DNA from: a virus
Direction: 5' to 3' (one strand)
DNA length: 61,632 nucleotides
IMG/VR virus record: IMGVR_UViG_3300035034_000406
Span: 1-61,632 of that record
This document shows positions 24,977-34,077 of this stretch, one piece after another. Both the position numbers and the translations under genes were made by a program. The notes beneath the pieces were generated by a model. The model was not told the DNA's origin. It saw only the letters and a program-made list of their open reading frames with translations, and did no database searches. Each line of letters opens with the position of its first letter. Position 1 is the stretch's first letter.

Positions 24977-25534
24977 ATGAGCGATAAAACCAGAAAACTA
25001 CAAGTCCAGACGGTGACGCTGGATAAAAAAGAGAAGAAGCGTGGCCGTGGGCGACCCCGTAAGATCCCGATCAAGCCGAAGGATGAAGAGGTCGCCCAGC
25101 TTATGAAGAATAAGCGCAAGCACCAGAAGCAGGATGCCTTGATCAGTCAGATCTCGAAAGATCCTGACTCCCTCGACGTGCTTGATGTTGCCATGCTTGA
25201 ACTCGCTAAAGAGGCTTCCAGCCTCGACTTTGAGCGAGGGGAAGCTGAGCGTAAGGGTAACGATACAACGGGCATCTCGTCCAAGAAGATCAACGCTACG
25301 AAGGCTATCATCGACACGTATCTCCGTAAGCGAGATTCGGTCGTTTCAGAGACCTTCGACTTCCAGAGCAAGAAGTTCCAGAAGCTCTTCGAGTTCTGGG
25401 CTATGAAGTTCCGTCGCTGCTGTGAGAGATCCGGTATGTCGGAAGAGCAGATCCAGCATCTGTTCCAGATTGCTAGTGAGGTTTTTGAGGAGTGGGAGGA
25501 CGACGCACTACGATATATCAAGAGCGAAATCTAA
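24977..25534 (+). CDS. Probable small terminase subunit
   Basis: 185 residues. An AT-hook-like basic segment KKRGRGRPRK (about 17-30) precedes an all-helical domain with charged amphipathic stretches. It ends 25 bases before the large terminase, the usual place for the small subunit, which recognises DNA and regulates packaging. The call rests on position, size and the DNA-binding segment; no HTH is obvious. Confidence 0.55.
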   Translation: MSDKTRKLQVQTVTLDKKEKKRGRGRPRKIPIKPKDEEVAQLMKNKRKHQKQDALISQISKDPDSLDVLDVAMLELAKEASSLDFERGEAERKGNDTTGISSKKINATKAIIDTYLRKRDSVVSETFDFQSKKFQKLFEFWAMKFRRCCERSGMSEEQIQHLFQIASEVFEEWEDDALRYIKSEI

Positions 25535-25558
25535 GCGACCTAAGCACAGGGTGATCAT

Positions 25559-27559
25559 ATGTCTATGGCGGATCTATTTCGTCAGGTAGGACGCAAGTCC
25601 TCCGACGAACAAGAAGACTCGCAAGCACTCAATATCATTGAGTTCATTGAGTCTCCCTTTGGCTTGGGTTTTAGTAAAGAGCTGTGCGGCATGGCTCTTT
25701 TCCCTGTCCAGAAGTTTATCCTCAAGGCCTTCTACAACCTGCCTCTTGATGATACGACCCGTAACATCAAGGTACCCAAGAGCTGGCGTCAAGCCCAGAG
25801 TGCAAAGCCTGAGGACTTCTACCAGTTCACAGAAGTAGAGTACATGCGGTACCTCTATAATGAGGGCCGCTGCAATATCAAAGAACAAGGCCACGAGAGA
25901 CACGAGCTTGTCCTACCTATTGGCCGACGTTCTGGTAAGTCCCTGATCTCTTCGATGATTGCGGCTTACGAGATCTACCGCCTGCTTCGCAAGATCAACC
26001 CTCAGAGGTACTACGGCATTCAGGATGGTGCTGAGATCAGCATCTCCACGATTGCTACTACGAAGGACCAGTCGCAGATTCTCTACAACGCGGTGCGTAA
26101 CCACTTCCAGAACTGCGAGTTCTTTAGCCCATACCTCTCCCACGATACCCAGAGCTACGTCCGCTTCCAGACCCCGTACGATATTGACCAGACGGGTGAT
26201 GCAGATGACGGTGGCCGTGCTTCCGTACAGATCAAGTTCTTCTCGTCTGTATCCAGTGGTATCCGTGGTCTGGCTAACCTCGTCATTATCCTAGACGAGG
26301 TTGCGTTCTTCAAGCAGAAGGGTAACTCCTCTGCAGACGCTGTGTATCAGGCCGCCTCTCCCTCCGTTGCTACCTTCGCTGCTGCCGATCCTAATGGTGG
26401 ACAGGAAGCTATCAACAAGCAGTCTGAGGGTCGCATCATTTTGATTTCGTCGCCCTTCAATAAGGACGGCCTCTTCTACAACAAATACGAGCAGTCCAAG
26501 ATGGGCGGTTCGGCTGCCAAAGACATTCTGATGGTGCAGGCTCCCACTTGGGAGGTCAACCCTCAGGTACCCATCGGCTTCCTAGAGAACGCCCACGGTA
26601 AGGACCCGGTAGCCTTCGCTACGGAGTTCGGATCTGAGTTCACTGACCGTGTATCTTCGTGGATCGAGCGTGAGAAGGACCTGATGGTCTGCCTCGACTT
26701 CGATCTTCGAGCCTCGAATCGTGGTAAGCCTCGTGTTCCCCACTCTCTCGGGCTTGACTTGGCTGTTAAGGGCGACCGTACGGCTATCTGTCTCACACGC
26801 CCAGATGGAGACGTGATCCGTCAGGTGTACCATGAGGAGTGGCAGGCGGGCCGAAGCTGGTATGACCTGAACCCACATTTGGAGGAGCCCCTCGTACCTT
26901 ACGCCAAGGATCTACATACGACGGACATACTCGACTTCGATGAACTGGCCGATTGGATCAAGAAGCTGTCTGAGCGGTTCTACATCGTAGACGGTATCTT
27001 TGACCAATGGCAGGGGATCAGCTTCAAGCAGTCGCTGGATAAGATGGGGCTCAAACAGATTGAGTCTAATCAGTTCACGAGAGATGAAACGTCCCGCATG
27101 TTCGATGCGTTTAAGACCCTGATGTATCACGGGCGCTTGCTGCTATACGACTACGTGATCAGAGACGTAGAGGAGGACGAGGACGAGGTTCTCAACTCAG
27201 CTCTCGACGAGGGTACAGGGAACATCAAGCACGCTCCCTATGTCAATGAGCTTCTACAGCTCCGGGCAGAGAGGAAGTCCAAGAAGGTCATTCTGGTAGA
27301 GGCCCCTAGTGGTCCTAACAAGCACGATGACTTCTCCGATGCGCTCGTACGTAGCGTCTGGCTCTCCCTGAATAGGAGCGTCGGAAACAGGTACATCACG
27401 GGTGGTCCCGGTGGTGGACACCAGAGCCAAGAGCAGGGAGGCCAGCGCCGCCCCATGAGTAGTGAGCAGTACCAGCGCCGTCGTCAACGTCGGCACAACT
27501 ACACCAACAAGAGAGGTGATCGCGTGCGTCGTGGTAACTTCAACAAGCGGGGATACTAA
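25559..27559 (+). CDS. Large terminase subunit (packaging ATPase/nuclease)
   Basis: DNA-packaging motor, 666 residues. The ATPase domain has a Walker A variant PIGRRSGKS (120-128) and Walker B LVIILDEVAFF (about 240-250). The RNase H-like nuclease domain has GLDLAVKGDRTA (about 398-410) and a final acidic site HDDFSDALV (about 588-596). The C-terminal 35 residues are strongly Arg-rich (QYQRRRQRRHN), an unusual DNA- or portal-binding tail. AGGGTG precedes the ATG. Confidence 0.93.
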   Translation: MSMADLFRQVGRKSSDEQEDSQALNIIEFIESPFGLGFSKELCGMALFPVQKFILKAFYNLPLDDTTRNIKVPKSWRQAQSAKPEDFYQFTEVEYMRYLYNEGRCNIKEQGHERHELVLPIGRRSGKSLISSMIAAYEIYRLLRKINPQRYYGIQDGAEISISTIATTKDQSQILYNAVRNHFQNCEFFSPYLSHDTQSYVRFQTPYDIDQTGDADDGGRASVQIKFFSSVSSGIRGLANLVIILDEVAFFKQKGNSSADAVYQAASPSVATFAAADPNGGQEAINKQSEGRIILISSPFNKDGLFYNKYEQSKMGGSAAKDILMVQAPTWEVNPQVPIGFLENAHGKDPVAFATEFGSEFTDRVSSWIEREKDLMVCLDFDLRASNRGKPRVPHSLGLDLAVKGDRTAICLTRPDGDVIRQVYHEEWQAGRSWYDLNPHLEEPLVPYAKDLHTTDILDFDELADWIKKLSERFYIVDGIFDQWQGISFKQSLDKMGLKQIESNQFTRDETSRMFDAFKTLMYHGRLLLYDYVIRDVEEDEDEVLNSALDEGTGNIKHAPYVNELLQLRAERKSKKVILVEAPSGPNKHDDFSDALVRSVWLSLNRSVGNRYITGGPGGGHQSQEQGGQRRPMSSEQYQRRRQRRHNYTNKRGDRVRRGNFNKRGY

Positions 27560-27560
27560 T

Positions 27561-27815
27561 ATGCCGAAGCCTAAGGGACCCGAACAGGAGGGATCAGAGC
27601 ATTTCTGGGTGACGTGTGTCCAAGTGATGGTCCAAAAGCTCGGATGCCCTGTGGAGCTGGAGCAGGAGGACTACGATACAATAGCCTTTTTGTATGAAGA
27701 GGTAGGCGGTAGCTGGGAAAGCCTTGCTGCTGGAGACGCAGAGAAGTGGGGCCTCCTACGAAAGGCTTGTAAGGTATACCTAAAACGGAAGTTAAAAGAG
27801 TCAGATGAAGAGTAG
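27561..27815 (+). CDS. Small unknown protein
   Basis: 84 residues from the ATG at 27561, one base after the terminase stop. Acidic, Trp-containing and helical; no recognised motif. It ends at TAG and overlaps the next gene by 11 bases. Located between terminase and portal. Confidence 0.7.
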   Translation: MPKPKGPEQEGSEHFWVTCVQVMVQKLGCPVELEQEDYDTIAFLYEEVGGSWESLAAGDAEKWGLLRKACKVYLKRKLKESDEE

Positions 27816-28164
27816 TGATATTCCCAAAGTCGAAGAGCACCTTGCTGAGATGGACGATGTGGTGCGGCGAATCAAGGCAGAGATCCGTGAGCTTGGCGAA
27901 GTTGTCGAGCGACTTGCGGAAACCTGTGGAGGCGAGCCGGAACTGCTGAGAATTATCTCCAAAGAGCGTAGGTACTTTCAAACACTTCGCCACCTGATCG
28001 ACGATTTCCCTATTATCGGGAAAATCAAGCGTAGGCTTCCCATTGTGGAGTCACGCCTGCGTAGACAGGAGCGAGAAGGACGTGAGGAGAATCGCCAGAT
28101 CACTAGAGAGGCCGCCGATGTGCGGAACTCCCTAGAAGAGATTCTACGCAGGTTCTTGGGTTAA
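27805..28164 (+). CDS. Small coiled-coil protein
   Basis: 119 residues, Arg/Glu-rich and helical, with heptad-like spacing at about 5-45 and 85-115. The start overlaps the preceding gene (ATGAAG inside DEE codons). Probably a head-assembly accessory by position; no family recognised. Confidence 0.7.
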   Translation: MKSSDIPKVEEHLAEMDDVVRRIKAEIRELGEVVERLAETCGGEPELLRIISKERRYFQTLRHLIDDFPIIGKIKRRLPIVESRLRRQEREGREENRQITREAADVRNSLEEILRRFLG

Positions 28165-28177
28165 GGGAGCATAGAAG

Positions 28178-29944
28178 ATGCCTAGAGGTAGTCGTTTGAG
28201 AGAACAAAATGAAGATTCAGTAGTTGTTTCGAGTGTCTCACAGGTCCAGAACATGCTGGGCTCGTCCCGTCACGCTAGTGTGGGGGCAGAGTCTAGGATC
28301 AAGGCCCGTAAGACGAAAGTAGCTACGAATGCCCTTGGCGGGTATTTTGGAGGTGGTGGAGGCGGGGGCTCCCTCGGAAACTCCGGGTACTCTATGGGTA
28401 CGGCGACGAACGTATATTCGCCGCACCTGTCTACGGACTTCCTAGAGCTGCCGCAGAACCGTGTAGAGGAACGGGCGTACTTCCGCTTCTTTTACAACAA
28501 CGAACCCTATGTGGGTCAAGCCATTGATCTGCATACGGAATTGCCCCTCTCGAAGCTGCGACTCACGCTTCCGAAGGGGAGCGATTACAAGAAGAACCGG
28601 GAGATTCTCCAGTTCTTCCAAGGTATGGTCGACCGCACAGGTCTCCTGAACGTACTCATTGATGCTACCCGTGAGTATTACGTGATCGGAGAGGGGTGGA
28701 TCTTCGCAGAGGACAGTGACGTAGAGGTCCCTGAGTATGTCTACCTTGAGCGTGTGAACACACTGGACCCTGAGACGGGTGCCACAAAGACTGAGCTTCG
28801 CCGTCGTGAGAATGCCGACAAGCTCATTGAGCAGTACAAAGAGAAGAATTACCAAGGGTGGGATCGCATTATGCTCCTACCCCCGGACCAGATTGACGTA
28901 GACTCGTTTCAGTACAGCTCTAAGCAACGTGTCGAGCTGATCCCAGACGAGAAGACGAAGGAGATGGTCAAGGCTGCTCTCCGGGGAGATCCAGATGCCG
29001 CAGAGGCACTGGAGGACGTACCCGAAGAGATCATCGAGTATATCGCCAACAATGAGAATCTTCCTCTGGGTACAGATCCGGCAGAAGGCTCATTCGTTTA
29101 TCAGTTGGCCCGTAAGAAGCCGCCCGGTCAAGACCACGGCGTCTCTATTCTCCAGCGGTGTCTTCGCACGCTGGTCTACCGGGACAAGCTGAGACAGGCT
29201 CAGACTTCGATTGCCTCTCGTGCTATGACGCCTAAGCGTCTGATCTACGCAGAGGATATGGATGACTACGATGTGGAGGACCTCCGGGAGCAGGTCGATA
29301 TGGCCTTGCTCGACCCGGACTACTCAATCATCACCAACTTCCAAGTCAATTGGGAAGAGATCAACGCACGTGACCGCCTGCTTGACTTGAATGGTGAGTA
29401 CGACATTACGGACCGCCAGCTCTTTGCTGGTCTGGGCGTTACAGAGTCGATGCTCACAGGTGAGTCCACGTATAGTGGTGAGCGTATCAATATCGAGGTG
29501 ATCAACACTCGGTACATGCTCTATCGTGAGCTTCTCCAGACGTATGTGGAAGAGTACCTGTTCAAGCCGGTCGCAGAGAAGAAGGGCTTTGTGGAGTATG
29601 ACGAGTTTGGAAACAAGCAAGTCCTCTATCCCTCGCTCAGCTTCACCCGTCTGGCTCTGAGAGACAACAGGGACACCTTCGATGCAATGTTCAATCTGTA
29701 TCAGAAAGGTTCGCTGTCCGTTGGGTACATTCTGGAGCTGTTCAATCTGGACCCGCAGGCTGTCGAAGAGCGTCTGTCGCAAGACTTGATGACGGTCAAC
29801 GATGCTCTATTCAACGAGGTCATGCGCTCTGCCTACTCCGAAGTGGGCCGTGCTCTACCGGAACAGAGCGATATTATCGAGCGGATCGTCGATTACCTCA
29901 AGCTAGAGTATCGTAAGCCGCCCGATGAAAACTCAAGGTACTAA
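28178..29944 (+). CDS. Portal protein
   Basis: Forms the DNA entry ring at one head vertex; 588 residues. It sits directly after the terminase block and before the protease/scaffold/capsid genes. Portal-like features: RFFYNNEPYVGQAIDLHTELPLS, a stem and crown with LARKKPPGQDHGVSILQRCLR (about 305-325), and VNWEEINARDRLLDLNGEY near FAGLGVTESMLTGEST. Near residue 60 is a run of seven glycines, probably a flexible loop. The GGAGCATAGAAG leader is a moderate ribosome site. Confidence 0.85.
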   Translation: MPRGSRLREQNEDSVVVSSVSQVQNMLGSSRHASVGAESRIKARKTKVATNALGGYFGGGGGGGSLGNSGYSMGTATNVYSPHLSTDFLELPQNRVEERAYFRFFYNNEPYVGQAIDLHTELPLSKLRLTLPKGSDYKKNREILQFFQGMVDRTGLLNVLIDATREYYVIGEGWIFAEDSDVEVPEYVYLERVNTLDPETGATKTELRRRENADKLIEQYKEKNYQGWDRIMLLPPDQIDVDSFQYSSKQRVELIPDEKTKEMVKAALRGDPDAAEALEDVPEEIIEYIANNENLPLGTDPAEGSFVYQLARKKPPGQDHGVSILQRCLRTLVYRDKLRQAQTSIASRAMTPKRLIYAEDMDDYDVEDLREQVDMALLDPDYSIITNFQVNWEEINARDRLLDLNGEYDITDRQLFAGLGVTESMLTGESTYSGERINIEVINTRYMLYRELLQTYVEEYLFKPVAEKKGFVEYDEFGNKQVLYPSLSFTRLALRDNRDTFDAMFNLYQKGSLSVGYILELFNLDPQAVEERLSQDLMTVNDALFNEVMRSAYSEVGRALPEQSDIIERIVDYLKLEYRKPPDENSRY

Positions 29945-29946
29945 GA

Positions 29947-32136
29947 ATGGATGAGCTGATCGCCAAAAAGGACAAGTCGGAGAAGGAAGAGGAAGAGGCT
30001 GAGCGCCTCGTCCGTAAGTCCCCCAAGAAGAAGCCCCCTCGGAAGGATAAGGAGAGGGGGCGCATGGAGGTCGAAGATCCTGATATCGATAAGGAGGATG
30101 AAGATCTGTCAATGAACTATAAGGACATTGGCGGGTCTGTCCTGCTTGCACGCCACGTTGCGTCTGCCTACATGGCTAAGAACGCTTCTATGTCAGAGGA
30201 AGAGTTCCTCAAACAGGAGGTCAGCAACCCGGAAGGTACGGGTACAGTTAAGCTCAAGTCCCTCAAAAACAAGTCGAAGCACACGAAGGGCTTCAAGGTT
30301 TATGAGCAGGAGAGGGCGAAGTGGCAGGAGTCTCAGAACAAACAAGAGGAAGAGGAGTCAAATGGGAAGTCAAAAAAGAAGCCAGAGCCTCAGAAGAGCA
30401 AGAGCCCGAAGAAGGAAGAGGAGAGTCAAAAGAAGCCTCAGAAGACGGACAAGAGCAAGGGCAAGAGCAAGTCAGACGGGGAGATCTCTGAAGAACGAGT
30501 AGAGCAGATCAAAGAGATGGACTCTGACGGTCTGTACGATGCGGCCACTTCCGGTAATGAAGCTGAGCAGGCCGCCGCTATGGAGGAAATCCGTAAGCGG
30601 AAGTCTCCACTACCCACTGACGAGGACTTCCCAGACCCAAGTGAGTTTCGGGGGAGCCTCGATGCTAAGCAAGTGGGGATGCTCAAGGAACAGATCAAGA
30701 ACTGGGACCTGATGGATTATAACCAGAACATGGTTGCCATCCGGGAAAACATGATGGAGGCCGAACTCTCCGGCAATGACCAAGCAAAGGATTTCTTTAC
30801 TGAGGTCATGCTCACCTACGAAGAGGCTTCCGATGATGCTCTACGTCACCAGAACCTTCGAGAGGTTAGTGGTCCTGAGGACCTTGTAGACGACGTAGAG
30901 GGACTTGAAGAGAAGTACGAGGGTGGTAATGACCCCCAGCTCTCTAAGAAGCGTCAGCAGTGGTATCAGACCTCCATGTTCTCTCCACTGAACGACGTGG
31001 ACAAGCTACTTCAGCAGGTCAACGAGAAGATCGAGTCCAAAGGAAAGGGCGGCAAGGCCGACGATGGTGAAGTGATCTTGGACAACGATGGGAACGAGAT
31101 TGGTTCCCTACCTTCCGATGACTCGGGGGACTCTTGGGAGGATACGAAGGAGGCTGCCTACCTCGAAGAGATGAAGAATATCCTCACGGAGGTCCGGGAC
31201 AAGAAGATGTTCGATAAGAACACGACCGGCGACAAGTTCCTGAGGTCTGTCAGAGACGAGGGGGATAATGAGGAACTCAAAGACCTCGATCCCGGAAGCT
31301 ACGACTTCACTGACGTAGACGACATTAACTCGTTTGTCTTTCAGGTAAGAGGCCTCTCAGGAGATGCCTTGGCTGAGATGACCAAAGATATGCCCTACTA
31401 CCAGATGCAGCTAGGTATCAGTGAAGGTGATGCGGCAGGCGGTGATCTATCTATATCTGATAAGAGACGTGAGGACTTCGCCAAAGCATTGGAGGGGGAC
31501 CTCCAAGCTCGCGGTTTCTACGAGCAGCTCCGCTTCCACAATGACGATAAAGACGACAACGTATATGATCGGGGCTCCCTCCTCAAGTACCGTGAGGACT
31601 TGATGAAGGATCTCAAAGAGCAGGGTCTGGATTTCTCAGACACATCGAAGCTCGATAAGAAGGTGAAGGACGAGAAGAGGTTCAGAGGTTTCTGGGGTAC
31701 GTTTTTGGATTGGATGGACGACGCAATTGAGAAAGCTAACGAAAAGGTATCTACCATGAACAGTGGTGAAGCTATCAGCAGGGGCGTTAAAAAGGCTTTT
31801 GCTAGAGAGGGTCTACGTACCTCCGGTAAAACTTCTCAGTATCGAGGAGAGCCGGGGCCACTGAACGATGCAGATCCCCACAAGCCTGCGAACACTGATT
31901 GGCGTCTGCCAATTCATATGCAGCTTGATGACTACATCGAGATCGTCCGGGTCGCTAAGGAGTGGCTCCAAGATTCCTACTTCCAGCATGTGTTGGTGGA
32001 GTGGGATCAGGATATGGCTTGCCGTCTGGCACTCGACTATTCGATCTACACGGCGTCCAATTACAAATACAATGGTTCGGTAGGGGCACCAACTTACGAC
32101 CGCCTACTGTCGATCCTAAAGCGCCTAGAGGCGTAA
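29947..32136 (+). CDS. Large charged head-associated protein with VASAYMAK module
   Basis: 729 residues, not recognised. The first 60 residues are Lys/Glu-rich. LLARHVASAYMAKNAS (about 66-81) carries the KxVAxxYLxK module in an internal position. Residues about 115-185 are a low-complexity Lys/Ser/Glu/Pro stretch. The rest is helical and acidic, ending in a Trp/Tyr-rich domain (QLDDYIEIVRVAKEWLQD). It starts 2 bases after the portal stop. A packaged or core protein is possible; cleavage near the module would release the first 80 residues. Confidence 0.75.
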   Translation: MDELIAKKDKSEKEEEEAERLVRKSPKKKPPRKDKERGRMEVEDPDIDKEDEDLSMNYKDIGGSVLLARHVASAYMAKNASMSEEEFLKQEVSNPEGTGTVKLKSLKNKSKHTKGFKVYEQERAKWQESQNKQEEEESNGKSKKKPEPQKSKSPKKEEESQKKPQKTDKSKGKSKSDGEISEERVEQIKEMDSDGLYDAATSGNEAEQAAAMEEIRKRKSPLPTDEDFPDPSEFRGSLDAKQVGMLKEQIKNWDLMDYNQNMVAIRENMMEAELSGNDQAKDFFTEVMLTYEEASDDALRHQNLREVSGPEDLVDDVEGLEEKYEGGNDPQLSKKRQQWYQTSMFSPLNDVDKLLQQVNEKIESKGKGGKADDGEVILDNDGNEIGSLPSDDSGDSWEDTKEAAYLEEMKNILTEVRDKKMFDKNTTGDKFLRSVRDEGDNEELKDLDPGSYDFTDVDDINSFVFQVRGLSGDALAEMTKDMPYYQMQLGISEGDAAGGDLSISDKRREDFAKALEGDLQARGFYEQLRFHNDDKDDNVYDRGSLLKYREDLMKDLKEQGLDFSDTSKLDKKVKDEKRFRGFWGTFLDWMDDAIEKANEKVSTMNSGEAISRGVKKAFAREGLRTSGKTSQYRGEPGPLNDADPHKPANTDWRLPIHMQLDDYIEIVRVAKEWLQDSYFQHVLVEWDQDMACRLALDYSIYTASNYKYNGSVGAPTYDRLLSILKRLEA

Positions 32137-32143
32137 TCGTCGC

Positions 32144-32158
32144 TAATCTTTTTATACC
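32144..32158 (+). promoter_or_regulatory. Candidate late promoter motif, copy 2
   Basis: TAATCTTTTTATACC lies in the gap after 32136, 67 bases before ATG 32225. Confidence 0.5.
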
Positions 32159-32224
32159 TACTGCACAGTAGCGTCAATTTGATGTACTAGAAGTGGTTAA
32201 CCACCCGTTGCAACGGAGAAACCT

Positions 32225-32644
32225 ATGCTGACTCGTAAGCAAGTAAAAGCCCTAACCCAGCGTCTCGACAAGATCGCTAATCACGTCGAGAGCAATTTCC
32301 AGTCGTTTGGTATGTCTAAGAAGGCAGCCTACGACTTCTGCATGTATATCGACCAGACCTCGGATCTGTTGGAAGACGGAGCCCGTGAGTCCACCACGCT
32401 AGAGCGTGATGATGACGAAGGTTACATGGATTCCTTCGATACGCCGAATGGCCCGATTGAAACGGAGCCGGACGAGCCGTACATGGATAACTTCGAGGAC
32501 GACACGGACGATCAGGTCGTCAAGGATGATGATCTCGTACCGATGACTGATGGCGACTGGCACGCAGAGGCCGGGTCAGAGGACAACTGGTACGACAAGG
32601 CCAGCTCGGAAGACGCCGACGAAGGTAACTGGTACGACGTCTAA
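32225..32644 (+). CDS. Small acidic late protein
   Basis: 139 residues. The N-terminus is basic and helical (TRKQVKALTQRLDKIANHVES); the C-terminal 80 residues are strongly acidic, with repeats of EP(Y)MD(N/S)F and D/GNWYD. CAACGGAG lies upstream. It may interact with scaffold or capsid; function unknown. Confidence 0.75.
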   Translation: MLTRKQVKALTQRLDKIANHVESNFQSFGMSKKAAYDFCMYIDQTSDLLEDGARESTTLERDDDEGYMDSFDTPNGPIETEPDEPYMDNFEDDTDDQVVKDDDLVPMTDGDWHAEAGSEDNWYDKASSEDADEGNWYDV

Positions 32645-32658
32645 GTATCGCTCGTGAC

Positions 32659-32706
32659 GAGGCAGCATAAAAGCCCACCTCTCTAGTAGGGGTGGGCTAA
32701 TGCCTC
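32659..32706 (+). other. Two-part hairpin between 32644 and 32724
   Basis: GAGGCA (32659-32664) pairs with TGCCTC (32701-32706). Inside, AGCCCACC (32672-32679) pairs with GGTGGGCT (32691-32698). No T-run follows, and the next gene's AAGGA begins 8 bases later. Confidence 0.6.
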
Positions 32707-32723
32707 ATACGAGAAGGAACGCT

Positions 32724-33497
32724 ATGAGCCAAAAACAGGCATTCACAGACTACCAACAGCGAGCCTCGGAATTCGAGGTAGGCGATTCGGTACGCTATGT
32801 GGAGCCCGTCAAGGCCAAGGCGTTCGGATACACTGGTCGGGTTACGGCGGTATTGGAGGGCATTGGTTTCGTCGATGTGGAGTTTCCGTGGGGCAATGAA
32901 CGTATCTGCCCCACAGATCTAGTTCACGTCGACTCCAAAGGTCCCTCGGTAAGCACAGCCCTTGATACTTGGGAGCGGAGAAAGAACGCTATGTCCCCTA
33001 GAGATCTTATTAAGAAGCTGGCTACCACCTATCGTCACCGTCTGGTGGAGCTTCATCGTACGGCCTCCCGCTTTCAAGAGTGTGGGGTAGAGCAGATGGA
33101 CGCATATCATCTGCTCTATAGCCGCCGTGGTTCAGAGTTCACGGATGGTGAAATCAAGACTGCCCTCGAAGAGGCGTACACCACGTCTCTCGAAGTACGT
33201 CAGGCCATGTACTGGAAGGAAAAGGGTAGGCGGTACGTACCCACGCAAAGCGAGCTAGCCTCGGGTGTCTTCGGATGCCCTCGGTGCAAGTGTGAGCTGG
33301 AGCGTACCAACTACAAGAAGTACACGAAGCTCTATGCTTGCCCTGATTGCCTGTTCCTGATTAAGCCCGCTGATATTCTCGACTGCACTGACGAAGAGAA
33401 CGCTGAAGAGTGTGAGGACGTGCAGGAAGAGGAAGGATCGGGAGGACTGGACGAGCTGGTAAGTAACCCGGCGAACGCATTTAACGAATGGCTCTGA
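32724..33497 (+). CDS. KOW-like and zinc-ribbon protein
   Basis: 257 residues from the ATG at 32724, chosen for GAAGGA upstream (ATG 32700 lies inside the hairpin). Residues about 15-70 look like a small beta-barrel (VGDSVRYVEPVKAKAFGYTG ... VDVEFPWG). A central helical domain includes MYWKEKGRRYVPTQSEL. A zinc ribbon CPRCKCE ... YACPDC follows at about 184-211, then an acidic tail. Function unknown; probably virion assembly. Confidence 0.75.
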   Translation: MSQKQAFTDYQQRASEFEVGDSVRYVEPVKAKAFGYTGRVTAVLEGIGFVDVEFPWGNERICPTDLVHVDSKGPSVSTALDTWERRKNAMSPRDLIKKLATTYRHRLVELHRTASRFQECGVEQMDAYHLLYSRRGSEFTDGEIKTALEEAYTTSLEVRQAMYWKEKGRRYVPTQSELASGVFGCPRCKCELERTNYKKYTKLYACPDCLFLIKPADILDCTDEENAEECEDVQEEEGSGGLDELVSNPANAFNEWL

Positions 33498-33515
33498 CAC
33501 CTGAGAGGCGCACGG

Positions 33516-33961
33516 ATGACTTTGTTGGACAACATCATCCGGCTGGCCTACTCCGAACCCGAAGCACGACACGACCTACGCTGCTACATTAGACGCATTT
33601 GTGGCACAGAGGGCTACGGCAAAAAAGCCTCCGGTCTGAGTACGCTCGACGTACGGATTTTCGATTTCGTCCGCAATCAGTTCCTCAAAGAGCTGACTGA
33701 TAGCTTTGTCGAAACCTTGACTATAAGACGTCGATCACGAAGCGAGAGGACGGGTTTATAGAGGGTAGCCGAAGCCGGACCGTTTGGCGACTGAAATTTG
33801 AGATCATTCATCGTGGCGATAGCTACGATATAGAGGCCACCCTTCATGTGGGTACCTCTTTTCAGGATGCTCAGTTCGTCAAGTTCGAGGCAGGGCAGCA
33901 TGAGTCTCTTGATGACCTATTTGATGGGATCAATGATTCCCTGTCTAACCATTTGACCTAA
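33516..33961 (+). pseudogene. Late protein gene broken by a frameshift
   Basis: The first frame (ATG 33516) encodes LLDNIIRLAYSEPEARHDLR, a variant of the LIKLG/LRPHIRPIL module. It continues to about codon 68 and then runs to TAG 33759-33761 in unlikely Arg-rich codons. A -1 shift near 33717-33721 joins DYKTSITKREDGFIEGSRSR and runs to TAA 33959-33961, giving about 148 sensible residues. No slippery heptamer of the usual kind is present in the right frame, so a one-base deletion or a sequence error is more likely than programmed shifting. Confidence 0.6.
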
Positions 33962-34077
33962 CATATACTACGACCACCACCTCACTACGCCTACCAGCAC
34001 CCGGATTAAGTGGCAACTGTACCGCCGCCACTAGAAGTTACGTCTGTAACTCATACTTACGCTGAACCGGGGCCAAC

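Noticed and set aside
33711-33721. Programmed -1 frameshift at GAAACCTTGAC
   Set aside because: The A-AAC-CTT heptamer is in the wrong frame for -1 slippage from the upstream gene.
33962-34077. tRNA or small RNA in the gap before the protease gene
   Set aside because: Short inverted repeats (AGTGGC/GCCACT, GTTAC/GTAAC) are present, but no tRNA cloverleaf or terminator.
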